Position numbers and translations under genes: made by a program. DNA of 64,000 nucleotides. It comes from Flavobacteriales bacterium. Its GTDB lineage: Bacteria > Bacteroidota > Bacteroidia > CAIKAF01. The stretch lies in NCBI GenBank assembly GCA_025451235.1, contig JANWKT010000016.1:1-64000 (forward strand), written 5' to 3'. Within the stretch, counting starts at the first letter, position 1, and each line of letters opens with the position of its first letter. Below the pieces are notes generated by a model. The model was given only the letters and a program-made list of their open reading frames with translations. It searched no databases and had not been told where the DNA came from. This document shows positions 16,140 through 22,577 of this stretch, piece after piece.

Positions 16140-18041
16140 ATGAGTGAACTCATCAAACATGAATGCGGGATCACCGTATTACGCCTCCTGAAACCCCTTG
16201 CCTATTACAAAGAAAAATATGGGACTCCCCTGTACGGTATTAATAAGATGTATCTGCTCATGGAAAAGATGCATAACCGAGGGCAGGATGGAGCAGGTTT
16301 AGCGAATATTAAGATCCATATAGAGCCCGGACATCGTTATATCAGTCGCCGAAGGTCCATCAAACCCAATCCCACGGCCCATTTGTTCAAGAAAATACAG
16401 AAAAGATTCAACGAATTATACGAGAAGGATAAGGAAAAGCTCGATGATGTAGTATGGCTTCAAAAAAACATGCCTTATACAGGGGAGCTTTTCATCGGAC
16501 ACCTGCGCTATGGCACTTATGGGAAATATGGAATTGAGAGCTGTCACCCCTTTTTAAGGCAGAATAACTGGAGAAGCAGGAACCTTTTAGTAGCCGGAAA
16601 CTTTAACCTCACCAATGTGGATGAACTGTTCGACCATTTGGTGGAGATAGGTCAGCATCCGAAAGAAAAGGCTGATACCGTAACGGTGATGGAAAGGATT
16701 GGCCATTTCCTGGACGAAGAAGTGGAAGAAATGTATGTGGAATATAAAAAGAAAGGATATTCCAAAAAGGATATTACCCCTCTGATCACCAGCGAGCTGA
16801 ACGTAAAGAATATGCTCCAACGGGCTTTTAAAAAGTTCGATGGAGGTTATGTGATCGGCGGACTCATCGGACATGGAGATGCATTTGTGGTAAGGGACCC
16901 CGCCGGTATCCGGCCTGCTTTCTATTATCATGATGATGAAATTGCAGTAGTGGCTTCCGAAAGACCCATCATTCAAACCGCCTTTAATCTGGAGGTCGAC
17001 AAGATCAAGGAATTGGATCCCGGACATGCCTTTATTATCAAAAAGGATGGAACGATTTCGATTGACGAGATCTTAACCCCCATAGAGAAAAAACCTTGCT
17101 CTTTTGAAAGGATCTATTTCTCCAGGGGGAATGATGCCTCTATTTATGAAGAAAGAAAAGCCCTGGGAGTGCTTACTTGCAACGATATTTTAAAGGAGAT
17201 TGACTATGACCTGGAAAACACGGTCTTTTCTTTTATCCCCAATACAGCTGAGGTAGCTTTCTATGGAATGGTAAAAGGGATGGAAGATTACCTGATCGAC
17301 AAGAAAAAGAAACTCATTGCCGAAAAAGGGAATAACCTAAATGCCAAGGAATTAGAAAGTCTTCTTCAATTCAGGCCCAGGGTAGAAAAGATTGCCTTAA
17401 AAGATGCCAAGCTCCGCACCTTCATTACAGATGATAGCCACCGGAACGACCTGGTCCAGCATATTTATGATATTACTTACGGGATCATTAGGCCCGGAAA
17501 AGATACCATGGTTTTGATCGATGATTCCATTGTTCGCGGAACCACACTCAAGCAGAGTATATTTAGAATTCTTGACCGACTACATCCTAAAAAGATCGTT
17601 ATTGTTTCCTCGGCTCCCCAGATCCGTTATCCTGATTGTTATGGAATAGATATGGCCAGGCTCAAAGATTTCGTTGCTTTCCAGGCTGCCATTGAACTTC
17701 TGATCGAAAGAGGGATGTGGCAACTCACCCAGGATGTATATGCAGAAGCCAAATCACAGATGCAATTGCCCATTGAAAAAATAGAGAATGTGGTTAAAAA
17801 GATCTATGAGCCCTTTACCAATGATGAGATCTCCGAAAGGATCACCCAGTTATTAAGACCTCATAATATCAAGGCCGAAACAAAGATCATCTACCAAACT
17901 GTTGAAAACTTACATCAGGCATGTCCCAATCATCTTGGCGACTGGTATTTTACCGGAAATTATCCTACCCCAGGAGGCAATAGAGTAGTGAACAAAGCGT
18001 TTATTAATTATATCGACGGCAACAACGAAAGAGCCTATTAA
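16140..18041 (+). CDS. purF: Long amidophosphoribosyltransferase (PurF) homologue
   Basis: 633 aa, longer than the common ~470-510 aa enzyme. It carries the N-terminal nucleophile glutamine amidotransferase domain with C9 in HECGIT, preceded by a short propeptide-like stretch, and RNRGQDGAG-like and GHLRYGTYG motifs. The C-terminal phosphoribosyltransferase domain has the PRPP loop VLIDDSIVRGTT near 457-468. It should transfer glutamine ammonia to PRPP to start purine synthesis, or a related reaction. Extra length comes mainly from an insertion between the two domains' core motifs and a C-terminal extension (about residues 540-633). Bacteroidota often carry such a long paralogue beside a standard PurF; whether this is the housekeeping copy is not visible here. 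Confidence 0.85.
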   Translation: MSELIKHECGITVLRLLKPLAYYKEKYGTPLYGINKMYLLMEKMHNRGQDGAGLANIKIHIEPGHRYISRRRSIKPNPTAHLFKKIQKRFNELYEKDKEKLDDVVWLQKNMPYTGELFIGHLRYGTYGKYGIESCHPFLRQNNWRSRNLLVAGNFNLTNVDELFDHLVEIGQHPKEKADTVTVMERIGHFLDEEVEEMYVEYKKKGYSKKDITPLITSELNVKNMLQRAFKKFDGGYVIGGLIGHGDAFVVRDPAGIRPAFYYHDDEIAVVASERPIIQTAFNLEVDKIKELDPGHAFIIKKDGTISIDEILTPIEKKPCSFERIYFSRGNDASIYEERKALGVLTCNDILKEIDYDLENTVFSFIPNTAEVAFYGMVKGMEDYLIDKKKKLIAEKGNNLNAKELESLLQFRPRVEKIALKDAKLRTFITDDSHRNDLVQHIYDITYGIIRPGKDTMVLIDDSIVRGTTLKQSIFRILDRLHPKKIVIVSSAPQIRYPDCYGIDMARLKDFVAFQAAIELLIERGMWQLTQDVYAEAKSQMQLPIEKIENVVKKIYEPFTNDEISERITQLLRPHNIKAETKIIYQTVENLHQACPNHLGDWYFTGNYPTPGGNRVVNKAFINYIDGNNERAY

Positions 18042-18128
18042 ACAGTGGTTCTGGGGTTTTAGTAAAAAATTAACTATAATGCCGCAACATTTGATATGCG
18101 GTGCCGTTTAAGATAGTATATTTGTGCA

Positions 18129-18208
18129 ATCGTTCCTTCCTTTTCATAAACTTGGGTTCTAGAAAAACATGTTAGCCGGCCTCCACCGGCTTCATGTTTT
18201 TTCCTTTT
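18129..18208 (+). ncRNA. Candidate intergenic small RNA (about 80 nt)
   Basis: The unit has a -7 box TATATTTG at 18117-18124 with TTG 23 nt further up (18091-18093). It ends in a long hairpin: outer stem AAAAACATG (18163-18171) with CATGTTTTT (18193-18201), and inner stem AGCCGG (18174-18179) with CCGGCT (18186-18191). The T-rich tail runs TTTTTTCCTTTTTA. The transcript would be about 80 nt with no ORF. An alternative is that it is just the purF terminator with a chance promoter match. Confidence 0.45.
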
Positions 18209-18209
18209 T
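18163..18209 (+). terminator. Two-part hairpin terminator between purF and kbl
   Basis: Nested stems of 9 and 6 bp around loop CCTCCA, then a T-rich run. It could end purF transcripts, the candidate small RNA, or both. Confidence 0.65.
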
Positions 18210-18345
18210 AGGGCCATCCCTACTTCGTATTCCTTCCACTTCTATTCATTAAAACTTCTTTTCTCTTAGGTCGATTAACCATCGTCATTTGGTACCGGGC
18301 TTCTATGCCTTAGGCCATTTTCAATACGATACATACAAAAACAAT

Positions 18346-18353
18346 TATATTTG
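18346..18353 (+). promoter_or_regulatory. -7 element of kbl
   Basis: TATATTTG, 20 nt before ATG 18374; an exact match to the Bacteroidota -7 pattern. No TTG at the standard distance. Confidence 0.5.
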
Positions 18354-18373
18354 TACATAAACCCATTTACGCT

Positions 18374-19582
18374 ATGTACGGTAAATTAAAAGAACATCTT
18401 CAGGCTGAATTAAAAAGTATTGAAGAAGCTGGCCTGTTCAAAAAAGAAAGGATCATCGTTAGTGAACAAGGAGCGGAAATTGTATTGAATACCGGTGAAA
18501 AAGTATTGAACTTTTGTGCCAATAATTATTTAGGCTTATCCAGTCATCCTAAGGTGATCGAGGCTGCACATAAAACATTAGACAGCCGTGGATATGGAAT
18601 GAGTTCGGTTCGGTTTATATGCGGCACCCAGGATATTCATAAAGAACTTGAACAAAAGATCGCAAAATTTTTGGGCCAGGAAGATACCATCTTGTACGCC
18701 GCTTGCTTTGATGCCAATGGTGGTGTATTTGAACCTCTTTTTGGTGAAGAAGATGCCATCATCTCCGATGAATTGAACCATGCCTCCATTATCGATGGAG
18801 TTCGTTTATGTAAATCGGTGAGGTATCGTTACAAAAATTCTGATATGGCCGATCTCGAAGAAAAATTAAAAGAGGCCCAGGCACAAAGATTCAGGATCAT
18901 CGTTACAGATGGCGTTTTTTCAATGGATGGATATGTGGCTCCTTTAGATAAAATTTGTGACCTAGCAGATAAATACAATGCATTGGTGATGGTAGATGAA
19001 AGTCATGCCACAGGATTTATAGGAAAAACGGGAAGAGGAACAGTTGAATTAAAGAATGTAATGAACCGCGTGGATATAATTACCGGAACTTTGGGCAAGG
19101 CGTTGGGTGGTGCCATGGGAGGATTTACTACCGGAAAAAAAGAAGTGATCGAAATGTTACGCCAGAGAAGCAGGCCCTATTTGTTTTCCAATTCATTGGC
19201 TCCCTCCATTGTAGGTGCTTCTATTGCTGTGTTTGACATGTTGAGCGAAACAACTACTCTTAGAGATAAATTGGAATCGAACATCCAATATTTTAAAGAA
19301 GGAATAAAAAAATCAGGATTGGATTATAAGAATGGTGAATCAGCTATTATTCCGATTATGTTATACGATGCTAAGCTGGCGCAGGATTTTGCCACTCAAT
19401 TATTAGCCGAAGGTATTTATGTAATTGGTTTCTTTTATCCAGTTGTTGCTAAAGGGCAAGCCAGGATAAGGGTGCAGATCTCTGCGGCGCATGAAAAAGA
19501 ACACCTTGATAAGGCAATTGCTGCTTTTACAAAAGTGGGCAACGAACTCGGAATAATAAAAAAGGCGGAATTAAAAAATTGA
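18374..19582 (+). CDS. kbl: Glycine C-acetyltransferase (2-amino-3-ketobutyrate CoA ligase)
   Basis: 402 aa alpha-oxoamine synthase. It interconverts 2-amino-3-oxobutyrate + CoA with glycine + acetyl-CoA, the second step of threonine breakdown. Motifs: [20 protein letters not shown], the conserved [27 protein letters not shown], and the PLP lysine K242 in [14 protein letters not shown]. Length matches KBL (about 398). KBL, not BioF or SPT, is supported by the sequence [13 protein letters not shown]...GLFKKERII at the N-terminus. Threonine dehydrogenase is not nearby. The four-helix-bundle element lies directly downstream. Confidence 0.93.
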   Translation: MYGKLKEHLQAELKSIEEAGLFKKERIIVSEQGAEIVLNTGEKVLNFCANNYLGLSSHPKVIEAAHKTLDSRGYGMSSVRFICGTQDIHKELEQKIAKFLGQEDTILYAACFDANGGVFEPLFGEEDAIISDELNHASIIDGVRLCKSVRYRYKNSDMADLEEKLKEAQAQRFRIIVTDGVFSMDGYVAPLDKICDLADKYNALVMVDESHATGFIGKTGRGTVELKNVMNRVDIITGTLGKALGGAMGGFTTGKKEVIEMLRQRSRPYLFSNSLAPSIVGASIAVFDMLSETTTLRDKLESNIQYFKEGIKKSGLDYKNGESAIIPIMLYDAKLAQDFATQLLAEGIYVIGFFYPVVAKGQARIRVQISAAHEKEHLDKAIAAFTKVGNELGIIKKAELKN

Positions 19583-19594
19583 TATGATCTAAGA

Positions 19595-20101
19595 ATTTAA
19601 TTCAAGATTCAATGTTCAAGATTCAACATTAAAATCAAAAAATGGCAACCATAAAAAACTTTGAGGATTTAAGCGTTTGGAAAGAAGCACGAATCCTATC
19701 AAAGGATATTTATCAGTTGACAAAAAAAAGTAGTTATAGCAAAGAATTGGACCTTAAAAACCAAATTAAACGATCGGCTGGCTCTATTACAGATAATATT
19801 GCTGAAGGGTTTGAAAGAGGTGGAAATAAAGAATTTATACAGTTTTTGTATATTGCAAAAGGATCATACGGAGAATTGCGGTCTCAATTGTATCGATCGG
19901 TGGATTTTGATGTAATTACAGAAAAAGAATCTGCTGGTCATATAGAAAAGGCAAAAAATATATCATCGATGCTTCAAGGTTTTATTTCATACCTTAAGAA
20001 TTCGGGATTTAAGGGCGATAAATATGTTCTGAAAGAACCAAAGGCAATATATAAAAACCTGAAATAAAATTTTGAACATTGAATTTTAAACTTTGAATTA
20101 A
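19595..20101. mobile_element. Inverted-repeat-bounded four-helix-bundle unit (candidate mobile element)
   Basis: The four-helix gene sits between a perfect 13-nt inverted repeat: ATTCAATGTTCAA at 19606-19618 and TTGAACATTGAAT at 20072-20084. Outside both copies lies a matching TTTAATTCAA-type end. On the left the motif TTCAAGATTCAA(T/C) occurs twice in tandem. Nothing like it flanks the other genes here. The unit separates kbl from yicC-gmk. A self-contained insertion is inferred; no transposase is present, so movement would need factors in trans. Confidence 0.5.
19642..20067 (+). CDS. Four-helix-bundle protein (23S rRNA intervening-sequence/S23 family)
   Basis: 141 aa, all helical by composition. 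The N-terminus FEDLSVWKEARILSKDIY, the middle LKNQIKRSAGSITDNIAEGFERG and KEFIQFLYIAKGSYGELRSQL are hallmark motifs of the four-helix-bundle family TIGR02436. That family was first found inside 23S rRNA intervening sequences and is now known as a widespread stand-alone gene. It forms pentamers with a basic face in solved structures; cellular function is unknown. The gene is between inverted repeats, with AT-rich DNA either side, unlike its neighbours. It looks like an inserted unit. Confidence 0.88.
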   Translation: MATIKNFEDLSVWKEARILSKDIYQLTKKSSYSKELDLKNQIKRSAGSITDNIAEGFERGGNKEFIQFLYIAKGSYGELRSQLYRSVDFDVITEKESAGHIEKAKNISSMLQGFISYLKNSGFKGDKYVLKEPKAIYKNLK

Positions 20102-20105
20102 AGAA

Positions 20106-20975
20106 ATGATTTACAGCATGACTGGCTACGGAAAAAGTAGCAAAGAAGTAAATGGCAAAAAGCTAACCGTAGAAGTTCGGACATTAAATAGCAAGGGCTT
20201 GGATGTGAACCTGAAAACGCCCAGCATGTATAGGGAAAAGGAAAACGAGTTGCGCAATCTCATCAGTCAGAAGCTCGACAGAGGCAAGGTGGATTTCTGG
20301 ATGAACCAGGAAGACCTGGGTGAAAGCAGCAATGTAAAGATCGATACTGGCTTAGTAAAATCATATTATAATCAACTTACAAAAATCGGAACTGAATTAA
20401 AAACGGATACAGATTGGATGCAGATCATCTTCCGCATGCCAGATGTAGTAAAACCGGCCGAAGGAGAGATCACCGAAAAAGAATGGAAATTGATCGAAGA
20501 AATTGCTTCTTCTGCTTTGGACCAATGTATGAAATTCAGAAGATCGGAAGGGGAACAATTACAAATTGCCCTTACCGAACATATTCAACGCATTGAAGAG
20601 TTGATGGCAGGGGTGGCTCCCTTTGAAGGAGAAAGGGTGACCCGGTTAAGGGACAGGATCTTGAAAAATCTGGACGATTCTATTAAAGATGGCAAAGTGG
20701 ACAAAGACAGGTTTGAGCAGGAAATTATTTTTTACCTGGAGAAACTGGATATTACGGAAGAAAAGATCCGCCTGAAAAGCCATCTGGAATATTTTATCGA
20801 AACCATGAAATCAGAAGGTTTTAATGGAAGAAAATTAAATTTTATTGGCCAGGAAATGGGAAGAGAGATCAATACGTTGGGAAGCAAAGCCAATGAATCC
20901 AATATCCAAAAGCTGGTGGTTTTAATGAAGGATGAACTGGAAAAAATAAAAGAGCAAGTGTTGAACGTGTTGTAG
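20106..20975 (+). CDS. yicC: YicC-family endoribonuclease
   Basis: 289 aa. The N-terminus MIYSMTGYGKSS is the family signature, and the C-terminal DUF1732 region ends with the conserved EKLDITEEKIRLKSHLEYF and GRKLNFIGQEMGREINTLGSKAN. YicC proteins are cytosolic RNases that act on structured or small RNAs (the E. coli member promotes decay of RyhB sRNA). It is followed 5 nt later by gmk, an ancient and common pairing, so the two are co-transcribed. Confidence 0.92.
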   Translation: MIYSMTGYGKSSKEVNGKKLTVEVRTLNSKGLDVNLKTPSMYREKENELRNLISQKLDRGKVDFWMNQEDLGESSNVKIDTGLVKSYYNQLTKIGTELKTDTDWMQIIFRMPDVVKPAEGEITEKEWKLIEEIASSALDQCMKFRRSEGEQLQIALTEHIQRIEELMAGVAPFEGERVTRLRDRILKNLDDSIKDGKVDKDRFEQEIIFYLEKLDITEEKIRLKSHLEYFIETMKSEGFNGRKLNFIGQEMGREINTLGSKANESNIQKLVVLMKDELEKIKEQVLNVL

Positions 20976-20980
20976 CGGAT

Positions 20981-21550
20981 ATGAACCTGGAAAAAGTGAT
21001 CATATTTTCAGCTCCAAGCGGTGCAGGCAAAACAACCATCACCCGTTTTATATTGGAAAAAGTAGAGCGAAGCGAGTTTTCGGTTTCGGCTACCACCCGG
21101 CCTCCCAGGTCACACGAAAAAAACGGTTTTGATTATTATTTTATTTCTATCGAGGATTTTAAAGATAAAATAGAAAAAGATGCATTTGTAGAATGGGAAG
21201 AGGTATATAGCCAACACTTTTATGGTACCTTGAAATCAGAAGTAAAAAGGATCTGGGACAAGGGAAACATCGTTCTGTTTGATGTAGACGTGAAAGGGGG
21301 CATTAATTTAAAAAAGTATTTCAAAGAAAAGGCCTTGGCTATTTTCATCATGCCTCCTTCCATACAGGTATTGGAGGAAAGATTGAGAAAAAGAGGAACA
21401 GAAACAGAAGCGGCCATTCAAATGAGGATTGCCAAAGCCAGCAAGGAAATGGAATATCACAAGGATTTTGACCAGATCGTATTGAATGATGACCTAGTAA
21501 GTGCTCAAAACGATGCCTACAAAAAAATACTCAACTTTATCAAGAACTAA
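20981..21550 (+). CDS. gmk: Guanylate kinase
   Basis: 189 aa. It phosphorylates GMP to GDP with ATP. The P-loop APSGAGKTT is at 11-19, followed by the GMP-binding SATTRPPRSHEKNGFDYYF and EWEEVY motifs, and DVDVKGGINLKK with IMPPSIQVLEERLRKRGTE. Length is standard. It follows yicC with 5 nt between, and the secreted 147-aa gene starts 12 nt later, so all may share one transcript. Confidence 0.95.
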   Translation: MNLEKVIIFSAPSGAGKTTITRFILEKVERSEFSVSATTRPPRSHEKNGFDYYFISIEDFKDKIEKDAFVEWEEVYSQHFYGTLKSEVKRIWDKGNIVLFDVDVKGGINLKKYFKEKALAIFIMPPSIQVLEERLRKRGTETEAAIQMRIAKASKEMEYHKDFDQIVLNDDLVSAQNDAYKKILNFIKN

Positions 21551-21562
21551 AACACAACAGTT

Positions 21563-22006
21563 ATGAATATAAAAAAAATAGTCTTCGTGCTTTGCCTGAT
21601 CATAGGCATGTCGGCTGCCCACGCCAACAATGCAAAACTGATCTCCATTAGTTTCAAATATAGTTTTAAGCATGCCAACTCAGGGACCGATATCAACACC
21701 CGGTTGAAAATATATGTAGATGATGTGGTAAAAGGGGTTTCCCTGGAAAAAATGGAAACTGCCAGCAACCATGTTACCATTCAGATCCCGGCCGGTACCC
21801 ATAAGATCCGGGCTGTGATCGAATCGGAATTTGAACATGTTTGGGAAGAACATACTATTGTAAATGAATACAGCATTGATTGTGTATACCTAAAAGAAAT
21901 GAATTTTACCAAGAATTTTTTTGTGGAGCTGATATTTGACCTCGAAAAGGGCACCATTGTTAAGAACGACGGGTCGAACAGTGGAACTTTCTACAATTCC
22001 TATTGA
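21563..22006 (+). CDS. Secreted protein of unknown function, first of a pair
   Basis: 147 aa with a signal peptide (MNIKKIVFVLCLIIGMSAAHA). The mature part is predicted beta-rich, with ISFKYSFKHANSG, LKIYVDDVVKG, VTIQIPAGTHKIRAVIESEFEHVWEEHT and YSIDCVY. The 'V.I..G.H.IRAV.ES' centre resembles PEGA/beta-sandwich modules that display a small molecule-binding or structural fold. It is clearly related to the next gene (shared GxHxIRAVxES.x..WEEHxxxNxYSIDC), so they arose by duplication. Function unknown. Confidence 0.75.
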   Translation: MNIKKIVFVLCLIIGMSAAHANNAKLISISFKYSFKHANSGTDINTRLKIYVDDVVKGVSLEKMETASNHVTIQIPAGTHKIRAVIESEFEHVWEEHTIVNEYSIDCVYLKEMNFTKNFFVELIFDLEKGTIVKNDGSNSGTFYNSY

Positions 22007-22083
22007 TCAGATCCCTGATACCTAAAAATAAGTAATATGGTATCCTGGAAGGTGAAATTGTAACTTATATTCCCACACTTCGT

Positions 22084-22091
22084 TATTTTTG
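22084..22091 (+). promoter_or_regulatory. -7 element of the second secreted paralogue
   Basis: TATTTTTG, 38 nt before ATG 22130, with TTG 23 nt further up (22058-22060). It suggests the second copy can be transcribed separately from gmk. Confidence 0.45.
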
Positions 22092-22129
22092 TTGAAATAT
22101 AAATCGAAACCTATAAAAAACTAATCATC

Positions 22130-22543
22130 ATGAATGCAAAGAAAATCCTCCTCCTATTTGTTTTATTAACGGGGTTTGCAGCAACCAAAGCTATTGCTGC
22201 AAGTAATGTAAAGATTACCTTCAGGTTCAAGTTCATCAATATAGAGGCCGGTTACGACCATATATCGAGAATGAAAGTATATGTAGATGGGAATTTAGCA
22301 GGTACCTCTCCTGAGAAAAAAGAAAGTGAACTAAATACCGTGGTGGTGGAAGTATCCAAGGGATTTCATACCATCAGAGCAGTTGTTGAATCTTTATACG
22401 AAGGTAACTGGGAAGAACATATAGCAGCCAATGATTATAGTATTGATTGCTTATATGAAAGATCCATGAAGTATACCAAAAAGAATACAAATATCATCAT
22501 CGACTTCGACATCAATGTCGGCACGGTGATCAAAAAGAAATAA
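22130..22543 (+). CDS. Secreted protein of unknown function, second of a pair
   Basis: 137 aa; signal peptide MNAKKILLLFVLLTGFAATK followed by AIAAS. It aligns along its whole length with the 147-aa neighbour: KITFRFKF, MKVYVDGNLAGTSPEKKESE, VVVEVSKGFHTIRAVVES, NWEEHIAANDYSIDCLYE, DFDINVGTVIKKK. The C-terminus is shorter. A strong bidirectional terminator follows. Beta-sandwich fold likely, role unknown. Confidence 0.75.
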   Translation: MNAKKILLLFVLLTGFAATKAIAASNVKITFRFKFINIEAGYDHISRMKVYVDGNLAGTSPEKKESELNTVVVEVSKGFHTIRAVVESLYEGNWEEHIAANDYSIDCLYERSMKYTKKNTNIIIDFDINVGTVIKKK

Positions 22544-22545
22544 TA

Positions 22546-22574
22546 AAAAAGGGAAGTTTAACTTCCCTTTTTTT
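22546..22574. terminator. Bidirectional terminator between paralogue pair and M16 peptidase
   Basis: Stem AAAAAGGGAAGT / ACTTCCCTTTTT with loop TTA; T-runs exist on both strands, so it serves both convergent genes. Confidence 0.9.
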
Positions 22575-22577
22575 ATG

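Larger units (their letters stand above)
18042..18373. other. Intergenic region with candidate small RNA and kbl promoter
   Basis: Between the purF homologue and kbl there is no ORF of note. It contains a promoter-like TATATTTG (18117-18124), a strong hairpin with T-run (18163-18207), and the kbl -7 element at 18346-18353. The rest (about 18210-18340) shows nothing I can assign. Confidence 0.6.
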
